From contig NC_135557.1 of assembly GCF_964340395.1 (NCBI RefSeq), positions 17,014,367 to 17,078,366 on the forward strand: DNA of 64,000 nucleotides. The letters run 5' to 3'. Numbering within the stretch: the stretch's first letter is position 1; each line of letters starts with the position of its first letter. This DNA is from Glandiceps talaboti. Lineage: Eukaryota > Hemichordata > Enteropneusta > Spengelidae. Under the pieces are notes generated by a model. It searched no databases and was not told the origin of the DNA. It saw only the letters and a list, made by a program, of their open reading frames with translations. Shown here piece by piece: positions 1-10,300 of the stretch. Both the position numbers and the translations under genes were made by a program.

Positions 1-177
1 ATCTACCCATTTTTCTTCTTGTTCTCGCACCGACTCTGTGGTGTTTTCGTTGTCTTGATCAACTTCTGGTAATTCTTGCTGGGGAACGGCGATATCTTCA
101 CTTGGTAACTTGTCTTGTCGCCATTTCTCGTCTATCAAATCTAACAATCGGCCATCTCGCATAACTTCCGAATCCAT
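1..177 (-). CDS. ANAPC13: Anaphase-promoting complex subunit 13, 5' part (cut by window edge)
   Basis: Reading the minus strand from an ATG at 177-175 gives 59 uninterrupted codons to the window edge. The protein starts MDSEVMRDGRLLDLIDEKWR, then has DKLPSEDIAVP, ELPEVDQDN, TTESVREQE and KWVD. This matches animal ANAPC13 along its length, including the MDSEV-RDGR-LDLID start and the TTESV-EQE-KW segment. The family is only about 74 aa, so roughly the last 15 codons and the stop lie outside the window. ANAPC13 is a small structural subunit of the APC/C ubiquitin ligase that stabilises the TPR arm during mitosis. The start is chosen because it matches the conserved N-terminus. The gene is divergent from RPS19, with about 490 bp between its ATG and the inferred RPS19 start site. 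I see no intron in this part. Confidence 0.95.
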   Translation of the reverse strand, partial: MDSEVMRDGRLLDLIDEKWRQDKLPSEDIAVPQQELPEVDQDNENTTESVREQEEKWVD

Positions 178-667
178 TTTGGAGAACAGCTCGACACCTG
201 GTAGAATCACGAGACACGTAAATTGATGATCAGTTAAAAACCAGAGACTAACAGAATCAATGGAAAGTGTGAATTGCCAAATACAAATGTAACACCTGAT
301 TGATGAACTTAATTAAGGAGCGCAAATGTGTGGCATTAGACGGAATCTGCATGCAACACGTACATACACATAACATGTGAAAACGCTGATAGGTCAAAGG
401 TTAACTGAGACACCCTAGAAAACTAACGATATCGATAGCATATTTACAATCGTTGCTAACTCGGTCATCTCAGGCAAATTTACCCAACTTGCTACTTTAG
501 TGGCTTATTTAGGCTATAGAAGGAGTTTCATTCGGGTAAACTTTGCAAAGTCTGAAATTAATTGCAAAATTAGACCCCCTAAGTATAACAAAGTTTGCAC
601 CATCTTTGAATCACGCGAGGTTTAGCGTGACTTCGTCCCTAAATGTGAGGTGCTGGAACCCAGCGAA
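178..667. promoter_or_regulatory. Shared divergent promoter region between ANAPC13 and RPS19
   Basis: This stretch separates two divergently oriented housekeeping genes and has no credible ORF. It should hold the ANAPC13 5'UTR and the core promoters of both genes. A perfect TATCGATA palindrome lies at 430-437. I see no TATA box at the expected distance from either start. Its promoter role is inferred from gene arrangement only. Confidence 0.55.
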
Positions 668-693
668 CTTCCTCTTCGATCCCGCTGCTCAAA
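668..693 (+). other. RPS19: Probable RPS19 non-coding first exon with TOP start
   Basis: The sequence CTTCCTCTTCGATCC begins at 668, a C followed by a pyrimidine run, as in the 5' TOP motif of ribosomal protein mRNAs. It runs to CTCAAA and is followed at 694 by a strong GTGAGT donor. The first coding exon begins right after an acceptor (CACTTTCCAG) at the ATG, so an upstream non-coding exon is required, as in vertebrate RPS19. The exact start base is inferred. Intron 1 would be 694-2034. Confidence 0.5.
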
Positions 694-894
694 GTGAGTG
701 TACAGTTGATGGGCCGTCGACAATATTTTGTTGAATTTCATTCAAATTTGATCTTTCTTTTAAGTTGGCTTCTTATTTGCCAGAAAGATGTATATTTCAA
801 GAAGCCACAGATGTAATATGATCGAAATCAAAACTGTTGATGTGTAAATTAACGCGATAATTTCGAAGGTCCCTACACGTGATATTGTTCCTTT

Positions 895-907
895 CAAGAT
901 GGCAGCC
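895..907 (+). promoter_or_regulatory. YY1-like site in RPS19 intron 1
   Basis: CAAGATGGCAGCC is one base from the YY1 consensus CAAGATGGCGGC. It lies about 200 bp inside the inferred first intron, a location known for YY1 sites in ribosomal protein genes. Motif match only. Confidence 0.35.
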
Positions 908-1332
908 CCCATGTGTTGTAATGCTAGAAATGTATTATTACTGGGTTGATTTCAATCACATCTATGTTAAGGGTGGAAGGCGAATGAAGTTCAAATATTA
1001 CAAGATAGATGGTTTAATATTATCCACACTGATTTGATGTTGAATAAATAATGTAATTGTAAAGCAAGTCAAGAGATTTGAATAATGTTCCTAGTTATAA
1101 TTTATATATATTACTAGTATGGATTACCCCTCTCTTTTACAAATACAGTCCGTAAAAATGTATCTATATTACATAAGGAAACCCTAATATGAGTTCCGAT
1201 TATAATCTGCTGTAGAGTGATGGTATTGTTGATGGAATAAACACATACAAGCTACATTTTGTAACCTGTCACTTGTTTCTATGTAAAGCTCTGTAATAAT
1301 TCAGTTGTAGCGTTTGTTGTGATTTTGAGGAT

Positions 1333-1748
1333 TTTTTGCTTCAGTTTTGTGCTTTTTTTCGTTCTGATGTTTAACTGGAAGCAAATGCTAAAATTCCTGT
1401 AACGTAAATGCAAATAGACGGAAGTGATTCATATCTGAATTGCAAAGTTGGGTAGATTTTTCTGCTAATTTACGCCTTACATGTACCTACCAACAAATCT
1501 GACATTTCCTAACACCAACATTAATTACGGAGCGGAGCCTTCAAGACCCAAGAAGTGTTCAGAGGTACCCCAATTCCATCAAAATCGGTAAATGTAGCAA
1601 CGCATGGGCAGTACGCTGACATCTCGCTCATGTTTTCAACGTGATCTGATCTATTTGTGTTTACATTACAGGAATTATAGTGTTTGCTTCAGGTTAAACA
1701 TCGGAACGAAAAAAAAGGCACAAAAACTGAAGAAAAAGCCTGCAAATG
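1333..1748. repeat. Inverted repeat, MITE-like, in RPS19 intron 1
   Basis: Left arm 1333-1417 and right arm about 1651-1748 are reverse complements with scattered mismatches. Shared blocks include TTTTTTTCGTTC-GATGTTTAAC and ATTCCTGTAA-GTAAA-GCAAATAG. The two arms flank about 230 bp of unrelated sequence. This fits a degraded MITE or foldback element. I found no clear target duplication. Confidence 0.6.
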
Positions 1749-2034
1749 CTAAAATTATTGTAGCTAGAAGTCATTGTGTACTCTTCATGTGTTAGTCTAG
1801 TCCCGATAGGGTATTGTTACGATTTACACCTCCACTCACATTGGCACCCATACTGTTCTTGTGTGAACTATTAGGGTATTTAGGGACGCATGCTCATTGA
1901 ATTCAATGATTGAAAACAATGCAAATCAAAGTTATGCTAGGGAGTCTAACTCTATCCCTAACCCTTGCGTAACTCCAATATTAACTCCCTAGCATGAATA
2001 CAATTGACAATTCTTTGTGTCCATCACTTTCCAG

Positions 2035-5000
2035 ATGCCGGGTGTTACAGTGAAAGACGTTGACCAGCACGAGTTTGTGAAGGCATTTTCAGCCTTTCTC
2101 AAAAAGTAAGTCCTCTTAGACAGTGAAATATAATCTTATTGGAACAGTAACACTTGTAACATTTCAGTCCATATACTGCAAACCTTGATCATGCAATGAT
2201 GTCAATTTTTTTACTTCTTCAGTTTTGTACTGAATCTGACAACTAGCTGTCACAAACACTGAGGAATATGACGATGTGTGTGTACCACACTCAGTTGTAC
2301 ACAAAGAACCAAAACTACCCAAATCTGTTCCAATATTGATCAAACTAATTAGTATAAGATGAGAAAATTACAGGACTCGAAATTGACTGTCAATGTTTCC
2401 TTTGTAGTCCCAGTGGGCTACCCATTTCAGAAAGTGGTAGCCTATTGGATGGTAACCAATAGTCCCATATTTCTGAAATGGAGTTCCTCTATTATAAATA
2501 TGTCCGTTATTAAAATACTTAACGTCTGTCAATCTACCATCCATTATATCATCGCATAATCAGTCGTAGTCTGAGGGGGGTGACCAGCTGCAAATTATGG
2601 TAGCCCCATGACAAGAACTGGTAGTCCGTGGACACAGGACTGCTGTTGATTTCAAGCCCTGATCGGCATCATCCACTTGCCTGCAAAGTTAACTAAGCGC
2701 TCATGATTTAGCTATTCCCCTTTGTCACGAGGGGTATTTGTATGTACACAAGTAATTACTTGTTGGGCAAAATAGGATTGTCTGTTTGAGTAACAGTGCA
2801 GTGTAATAGGGAAGGGGGAGGAGGTAGTCTTGCTGCTAGACCCCTCAGGCTTTTCTGCTCACTGTCAAGGTGACCGAAGGTTGCTGGTGAGGGCGACAGC
2901 CCGAGGCATTCCCCTCGATTGTGTGCCACCTTCAGAAACAGGGTGTTGAGAAGAAAGCCTGCAGCTAGACTAGGGGAGAGGGTGTTGTTTAATAGTAAGT
3001 TACCCTTAAGTTTTCATTCTATTCATTCATTACAGGTCAGGTAAACTTAAAGCCCCAGAATGGGTTGACATTGTTAAACTAGGAAAATTCAAAGAATTAG
3101 CACCATATGACCCAGACTGGTACTACACCAGGGCAGGTAAGGAACTGTCAATGTTTTGAACAGTCAAGTGATGTGGTCTCACTAAAACATACAACCAGTG
3201 ACAGACAAGCATTGTTACAAATGGAGAACTTGAATTTGATTAATGACATTTGGCACAGCATGTTGGAAGCACAGAGACATATGTATGCTTTGTTTTATGG
3301 CCTCTTTACATGTACATGAAATGCCAGGAGAATTTGAAATTCATCTGTGAATGTGTGGTATTTTGTTGAGAGACCGTAAAATTGTTCTCATCAAATGATG
3401 GTGTGTAATACTTGTCTCTATAGTTACAACATACACACCAAGTGTGAATCCAATTCATTTTACTTTCCCTGTTTGTAACAAGTTCCGTTTGTAAATGCTT
3501 GCCTGTCACTGGGAGTTTTTAGCCATGTGATATTTGCATATGAAAGTCGTGTTTTTTTTACCAAGGTTTATGAAACCCAGTAACATCAAGGGAGAAATCT
3601 GGTAAAGATGCAACATACAGGATACTATAACATTGTAATGGAACACCAGGGAAAGTTGTTTGAGAATGTGGATAGATTTGTACCTACTTACTGTTCTTAG
3701 TAGACCTCAGTCATAAGGTATGCCATGTCAGGGCGCCCTCGCTTGGCCAACCTCTCACATAGGTAATACCTGATAGGACAGGACATGTCGTATGTAACAG
3801 ACTACATTTCTAGCAAAAACACTATATTATGTTTATAATGAGTGGAATTCCGTTTGCTGAGGTTTGAAAGCCATGGATTAAAACATATGTAGACAGGGTT
3901 TCTCAATCATGTGGTTTTAGGATGTCTACATAGACATTCAGAGATCTGTCAGTGTTCTCCATCGTTTGCAATTTACATTGTCATCTGCTAATTTCCTATT
4001 CATCCGACCCATTTGAGTACTTTTTGGTCTCAATCCCTAGTTTGGTTTGGTTTTCTTATATACTTGTAATACATAAAATGTACAATGCATTGTATTCTTA
4101 GGACCAAACCTTTGCAGTCATTTTCACAGGGAGTGCCAAAAGAAGGCACATATAAGGAAAGTATGCAGGACTCAAGTAAATGTTAATAGCGATTTCTCGG
4201 ACTGGGTCGACATCTATAGTGGTATACCACATGGAAGTGTTCTTGGACCAATGCTCTTTGTTGTGTTCACCAATGATATACCTAATTGTACATCATCTCC
4301 AACAAAGCTGTTGATAAAATGTTAACTCAGATAAACAGTTTGTAGATGTCAACTAGTTTAGAGTTCAACCAACTTTTGTCGTGAAACACTGCAAAGTAAT
4401 GTCTATGAATGTTGTCAATCATCTAGGTATGAAGTTAATAATGAAGTATTACAATCTATCCTTGCTGTTTGCTGCAAAATTTCATTCATTCATTCATTCA
4501 TTAAAGGAGGTCATTGTACTCAAATATGGCCCTTCAGAACAGCACTCCAAGTGGCCAAATTGTGCAATCTTTTGTTTTTGTAATAACTGCATTTTCATCA
4601 GATGGTTACAACGAACAATTGAGACATACTTGCGTATAAGAAACATATGATCACCACTTTGTTTTCTATTCTCACAGCATCACTGTGTAGACTGTGTAGA
4701 CATTTATACTTCACTTTGTTTTCTATTCTCACAGCATCACTGTGTAGACTGTGTAGACATTTATACTTCACTTTGTTTTCTATTCTCACAGCGTCACTGT
4801 GTAGACATTTATACTTCCGTGGTGGAGTAGGCGTAGGAGCCGTCAGAAAAATCTATGGTGGCCGTAAACGAAATGGCACCTGCCCCAGCCATTACTGCAA
4901 AGGGTCCTCATCAGTGGCAAGAAAAGTTTTACAGTCACTAGAAGTGATGAAACTCATAGAAAAAGATGGCAATGGTGGAAGACGACTAACAAGCCAGGGA

Positions 5001-5437
5001 CAACGTGACTTGGATCGCATTGCAGGACAGGTGTGTATTTGCTACATTAATAACATTTACAACAAGTAACACTGAAGTAAAGCACTTTCTCTGTGTGCTA
5101 CACTCATTTATAGCATTCATATTACAATGATTGACACTGAAGTAATGCACTTTCTCTATGTGCTACACTCATTTATAGCATTCATACCCTAGTATTAGGT
5201 AAAATACTGAATTGTGGGTACAGAGAGTAAGGTCTGTATTTTGACCCCCTAGTATTAGGTAACATACTGAATAACTCTTTGTTTGACTCCCTAGCATGAA
5301 GTATTTCTGGTACCAAGAATCCATATTGACTGATAATTAGGGGCATTATCAACACCAGAGGGCGCATTTCAAATCCTTATGAATTTGTTTGTTGTATTTT
5401 ACAGGTGTACACAAAGATCCATGGTTTGTCCAAATAA
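2035..5437 (+). CDS. RPS19: 40S ribosomal protein S19 (eS19), four coding exons
   Basis: Coding exons are 2035-2105, 3036-3136, 4792-5030 and 5405-5437; all introns are GT-AG and phases join exactly. The product is 147 aa (human 145). It starts [18 protein letters not shown] and contains [66 protein letters not shown] and the very conserved [11 protein letters not shown]. The C-terminus [10 protein letters not shown] differs from the human tail, as is common in invertebrates. eS19 is a component of the 40S head needed for 18S rRNA 3'-end maturation. The ATG sits directly after an acceptor, so the 5'UTR is mostly upstream. No box C/D or H/ACA snoRNA could be recognised in the introns. The acceptor of the 4792 exon is unusual (see 4652-4815). 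Confidence 0.97.
2106..3035 (+). other. RPS19 intron between first two coding exons
   Basis: GTAAGT donor and TCATTACAG acceptor. Apart from the foldback at 2827-2976 I see no feature; a short imperfect palindrome around CATTTCAGAAA/TTTCTGAAATG lies at 2420-2485. Confidence 0.8.
2827..2976. repeat. Foldback repeat, related copy near 61.2 kb
   Basis: The left part (GCTGCTAGACCCCTCAGG, CTTTTCTGCTC) and the right part (AAGCCTGCAGCTAGACTAGG) are inverted copies. A related block (GTCTAGCTGCTACTC, GGGCTTTTCTGCT) occurs at about 61180-61215, so this is a dispersed repeat. Confidence 0.5.
3195..3512. mobile_element. MITE-like element with about 45-bp inverted ends, copy 1
   Basis: The right end (AAGTTCCGTTTGTAAATGC, TTGCCTGTCACTGG) is a reverse complement of the left end (CCAGTGACAGACAAGC). 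The interior matches a second copy at 9522-9896 over hundreds of bases, including ATGAAATGCCAGGAGAA and ATCAAATGATGG. It lies in the RPS19 intron that precedes the 4792 exon. No transposase is encoded. Confidence 0.7.
4143..4325 (+). mobile_element. Non-LTR retrotransposon reverse transcriptase relic
   Basis: One frame reads [15 protein letters not shown], then [16 protein letters not shown] and ends in a stop at about 4322-4324. The block [14 protein letters not shown] followed by NDIP matches the conserved S-G-(V/I)-P-Q-G-S-V-L-G-P-L-L-F ... N-D-(L/I)-P motif of CR1/L2/Jockey-type LINE reverse transcriptases. The downstream catalytic F-A-D-D motif is missing: the frame goes KLLIKC then stop. 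It is a short dead fragment in the RPS19 intron before the 4792 exon, on the gene's own strand. Confidence 0.8.
4652..4815 (+). repeat. Triplicated 3' splice site of the RPS19 exon starting at 4792
   Basis: A 57-bp unit (polypyrimidine tract TTTGTTTTCTATTCTCACAG plus the first bases of the exon) occurs three times, with AG acceptors ending at 4677, 4734 and 4791. Only the last gives the normal eS19 sequence. The first two units carry an extra 9-bp CTGTGTAGA duplication. Because 57 is a multiple of three and no stop occurs, exon 3 can join to any of the three acceptors in frame. Confidence 0.9.
5069..5187. repeat. Tandem duplication (about 65 bp) in the last RPS19 intron
   Basis: Two copies of a unit starting ACACTGAAGTAA and ending ATAGCATTCAT lie 65 bp apart and differ at a few bases. 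A second pair, CTAGTATTAGGTAA, follows at 5190-5270. Confidence 0.85.
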
Positions 5438-5549
5438 GGAAGTACAGATGTACATCAGAACTTTTTGTAGAGTTTTCACCTGGAGAAACATTGTCAACAT
5501 GTACCATCTAAGTTGTGCTGTAATTAAAATATGACCACAGTCAAGAGAC

Positions 5550-5555
5550 AATAAA
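5550..5555 (+). terminator. RPS19: RPS19 polyadenylation signal
   Basis: AATAAA lies 113 bp after the stop codon, followed by a GT-rich region, giving a short 3'UTR typical of ribosomal protein genes. The sequence around the expected cleavage site (GTATTGTCACTC, GGTTGGAAAAT) is duplicated at about 5695-5720. Confidence 0.75.
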
Positions 5556-5570
5556 ATTATTGTATTGTCA

Positions 5571-5964
5571 CTCACTGGTTGGAAAATCACTTTGTCCTAT
5601 GTGTGTGTGTGTGTGTGTGTCTGTCTGTCTGTGTGTATGTGCTACCTGTGTCTGTTTATTGTCGTCAGTGTATAGTGTACGTGTATGTGAATTTTGTATT
5701 GTCACTCTGGTTGGAAAATGACTGTCCTGTGTGTGTGTGTAAATGATGAAAACCATGCCAGAACAATGTATTACCGGTATATCACCTAATTCTGTTGAAA
5801 TGAAATGTGTTAAAAGTTATTACACATACAGAAACTGATTTGTAAACGAACTGGTTAAAACACATTTAATCAACATTTTATGTATTAAACAACACTATGT
5901 ACTATTAGGCCAAAAAAAAAAATATCTGGTTCTGGTCAGGGTAAACTTTCTTCTTTTTTCCCCT

Positions 5965-5998
<34 letters not shown>

Positions 5999-7140
5999 CA
6001 AATAAGTAAATACACATTTTTTTGACACTTTACATACTCTGTTCTATCATATTTATCTCTTGAAAAACTTCCTTTTCCTTCAAAGCAGTTTAGGCTTTGT
6101 ATTTAAGCAGTCTTGGCATGTAGGGTAGATTTCAGCTGCTTGTTCTCCTAATATCAGGAATAAATAAAGAATGGGAAAGCAAAAATTATCGGGAAAAAAA
6201 AAGGATCAACGCGACCACAACCAGATATATATATTTTTTTTGGCCTTAGTATTATCTGACACCCCCCATGCCCTTAGTTCCATGCTTATCAACAGCTTCA
6301 AATATCAGTGTCATGTGTATTGAGCTCTAAAGTCCTTTGAATAAATATATTCTACCAAATTCAATATCAAATTAATAATTTATAGTACTTGTCTCAAGTA
6401 AATATTTTTTGATTGAAGAGATTATTGTACACTATATATTTAGAGTTCATATATTTCAAAATTTGATATTCCTTTAATTGGCAGATGATGTAGAAGTGTA
6501 TACAATCTATGAAAAATGAAATGTTTTAATAATAGCATAAACGTAGGAACATATATTTGTGTAACTGTTGGAGCACGTCGAATTTATGAATAGTGCATTT
6601 CACAGTTTGGTCGCGTGAGGGCGTCTTTCACTGCGTCCGCTCTCATTTTGTGGCGTAACTTGATCATGTCGATGTAGCACCATAGATCGCACATATTAGT
6701 TCCAGGTTGCACCAAAGTCTTTAAGTTTACAAAATACACAAACTGAATCAGCATGCTGCTATTTTGAAAAGTGGAAAACAGATGGAATAAAAAAAGGTAA
6801 GATAACGAACAGTCCAAGAGTAGTAAATACAAGTTTAATTATATGATTACAAGATTAATTATATGTAGTCCGGTTGTTCTTTCGTACGTTGTTTTATTAA
6901 CATGCTATGCACTATCCAAAATTGAAGTCCTAAGCACATTATAAAACAAGACAGAAACATTTGCCTTTAACATATTTGCTGTACCCCTACTTGGCAAATT
7001 ACTTTGTAGCTGTTCTTGAAAAAAAATGCTGTTGTGGTGGCCGAAAAAAAAATTGTTGTTGGGTCCAAATCCTCCACCCCTCTAAATCAAATGGTTTATC
7101 CCGTAGCATAATCACAGCACACATGCGTCTGTGGTTCGCA
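5571..7140. other. Intergenic region RPS19 to adhesion gene
   Basis: Holds a TG/TC microsatellite (5600-5640 and 5728-5740), a run of 32 T (5967-5998) and otherwise AT-rich sequence. I see no gene in it. Confidence 0.7.
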
Positions 7141-7318
7141 GCCTCTTGAGATATCGCAGTATCACTCGAGAATAAACGAGATTTACGGGAGTATTGTGGT
7201 TTACTGTGCAGACGACGGCAGAAGGAGGTACACGATTGTAACCGCGAAGAGGATAACTTTGAACTAAAAAGTTGGAAAAATTCGGTACACACCACTAAAG
7301 CGTGACCAAATATCAACC
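7141..7318 (+). promoter_or_regulatory. Probable 5'UTR and proximal promoter of the adhesion gene
   Basis: This region has more CpG than the surroundings (CGAGAATAAACGAG, TTTACGGGAG, CAGACGACGG, AACCGCGAAG) and directly precedes the signal-peptide exon. The start site cannot be fixed from sequence. An antisense ORF of 136 codons crosses it but looks like chance. Confidence 0.4.
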
Positions 7319-7364
7319 ATGAAATTTGTATTAGCATTCCTCGTCCTTCAGTGTATAAGTTTCG
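7319..7364 (+). CDS. Adhesion gene exon 1: signal peptide
   Basis: ATG opens [15 protein letters not shown], a hydrophobic signal peptide that finishes in exon 2 (VCCQ). It ends in phase 1 at a GGTAAGT donor. The link to exon 2, 38.9 kb away, rests on matching phase, the completed signal peptide and the absence of a better start near exon 2. Confidence 0.8.
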
Positions 7365-10300
7365 GTAAGTAGTACATTTTTTTAAGTAACTTTCAGAGTA
7401 TATTTGCACCAGGACAGTGTTGTTGACGACGAGCCCCGAACGTCCTCACTTGATTGTCAATTCTCACGGACATCATTTGAAACGAATTTAAAAATTCATC
7501 GAAGCACCTTACCAGAATTTACGATGAAAGATGGAAGCAATTTCTCATCCTTACAAAAGAGTCACTTTTTTCACTCTCTGACTTTTTTTCCTTGGATGAC
7601 AGGCATCACTTTCATCCATACATTCTCGGCCAGACTGGAGATGGTAAGACTGCATGTCGGGCGTGATCTCAATGAACCCAGCAACTCAAATTTCGTAAAT
7701 ACATTTTAGCACGAAAAAGGCCTCCAGCTAGTAAAGCGATTGATTGTATTATAATTACAAGCAACGGGGATATCTGTCCTGCCAGTCGTTCCCGCATGCG
7801 CGATACTTTTTTTTCATCGTTTCAAAAATACCCCATTGCTCTGCCCGTTGCGTCGGTGTTGTTGTATGTGGTAAACCGAACTTGTAATCAGTAACAGCTC
7901 GAATAATAATCGTACGTGCGCATACATACAAGTAAACTTGAAAGGATGAGATATTGAAAAAATAGTTTAGCAATATATTGTTACATCGTGAATTACAGAG
8001 AAAGCTTTCTTGGTTTCGATTCAGCTACAAAACTTCAGTTGTTGTATACTAAAAGTGCAAGTTTTAACGCCCCATCTAAAAATGCACACAACTTTTTAAA
8101 CAATGCTCACGGAACACGCGTCCAGCAGTGAGCACCCCGCAACGAGGAGATTGAATTGATATCGGGGACGCGTCTTCGTTAAACTTCTTGATCATGCACT
8201 TATTATACATAAATTCAAACTAAACAAGTATATCAGACTACCTCCATGGGAAAAACAGCTGTCAAAATTGTTTATCTATGTCAAGAATTTATCTCAGATG
8301 TCCATATTCTGATGTCTCCCTGAGCTCACGTTTCATTCTTTGGTACACTGTACTACCGATTTCTAAGTAATGAGTATCCCTGGTTTGTATATTTGGTCAG
8401 TGGCCTGCTATTATTTTATTACTGTGTAGAAGGGAAATGTTCATTATCATAGTGGTAAATTGTTCCCCACTCTGCATAGATTCATTTTGTACTTATTTTA
8501 ATTTGAAATCTATATGAAATATTTAGATATGTCAAGTAGATAGAACAAATATTGTGTGCTTCATAAGGAAATACAAGTACATTATGTTATTGTTTGTAGC
8601 TTATTTTTATGGGGCTGGGGGGTTGTTTTCAGGTGAGCTTTCGTTTGTTCCAGGGTACTGGTTGGGTGTTAGTTTTAAACTCTGGAACAAAAAGAAAGTT
8701 CAAAAACAAAATTAAACTCAAAATTAAAGTAACAATTATTGCAGCTGTACAGAACCAATACTTTTTATGCAGTGTGAGAAAATAACCCCAAAACAGGATA
8801 TGAAAATAAAAAATTGAAAATGATATGAAAATAAAACAAATGAAAATGATATGAAAATAAAACAAATGAAAATGATACCAAAATAAAATACTAGTGGTCA
8901 ATTCCTGTTTCAGCACTAAAATCACATGGTTTCCTCTCAGCTACATCAAAAGTATTTTGATTAAAATACAATTTTCTGGATGAAGGGACACCAGAAAGGG
9001 ACAAAGCAATGAATTATACTTGTAAGAAGTATTTTCATTGATGGCCAAATTGGATTGCACACATTTAAAGGAAGCATTATCCCTTGCATCCTGTGTACTA
9101 TCTTGATTCATTTATTGAAATAATTGTTTTCGAATAATGCTTCATAAAATACTTGTCTAGTATTATATGAAAATTTGAAGAAAAAATGTAATACTCAGAG
9201 CCATATGCAGGTCAGAGGGAGAATATATACAAAACTGGTAATACAAATGGAACCAAAAATATTGAAATTACTAGATTCTTGTCAACCATAGGTAAGATAG
9301 TTGCATAATTAACTTTGAAGTGAATAAACTTTACAGTGTAAGATTCTAAGAAAATATCTATTTATGAGATTAAGATGTGATGGGAATGTAAGGCATGTCA
9401 GAAACATGTCAGTTATGTTTATCAAAAGAGGATTTATTGTCCATAAAATGATTAGAGAAATATAACTCAACCTAGAGTGGTATAATCCAACCAACCAACC
9501 AACTATACTTGAATGATACAACTGGTAACAGGCAAGCATTTACAAGCAGAACTTATTACAAACAGAGAAAGTAAACAACCGAATTTCATTAATAACACTT
9601 TGAACAGCATGTTCAAAGTACATGTTGGAATGTTTCTGAATGTAGAATTTGTACAATACATACTATGGCCTCATTTAATATGTGTACATGAAATGCCAGG
9701 AGAACTTGATATTTGTCTGTGAATGTGAACTATTATGTAAAGAGGCCATAAAAACTGTTCTTATCAAATGATGGCATGTAGTAAACACCCCTGAACCAAC
9801 ATGCTGTGCCAAGTGTTATTAATCCAATTCAATGTTTACTTTCCCTTTTTGTAACAAGTTCTGCTTGTAAATGCTTACCTGTCACTTGCTGTATTATGAA
9901 ATTTTATGCTTGTTGACTTAAAAATACAAATACTCCATAAACTCTGAAAATCAGGAATTATATGTTTTGTGCAAAAGTTATGTGGATATTTCTGATTGTA
10001 GAATTTGTATGAAGACATTGGCTGTGTGCATGGATTGTATGGTATGTTGGAAGTGTATTTCAGATTTTAATTTAAAGAAACAGATAAACAAGTGAGGTGT
10101 TGAATGCAATGGTAAAACTGTGATGTTTTAGCTGGTGGTGTAACTGCCAAGGAAAACATCTTTCTTTATGGTCTAAACCAAATTGCTACAACTTAACCAC
10201 AAATTATATACAATGTAGAGGGTAAATGGTAAAGTTGCTACAAAGTATCAAAATGAGATTGTTTATAGACTGTTCTAAGCAACTGTAACAATTTAACCAC

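Noticed and set aside
430-437. TATCGATA as a DREF/BEAF site
   Set aside because: Perfect motif in a promoter region, but single and relevant factors are known mainly from insects; kept only as a note.
6999-7409. 136-codon minus-strand ORF over the adhesion gene start
   Set aside because: It lies antisense to the signal-peptide exon and has no recognisable domain; it overlaps A-rich runs that simply read as Phe.
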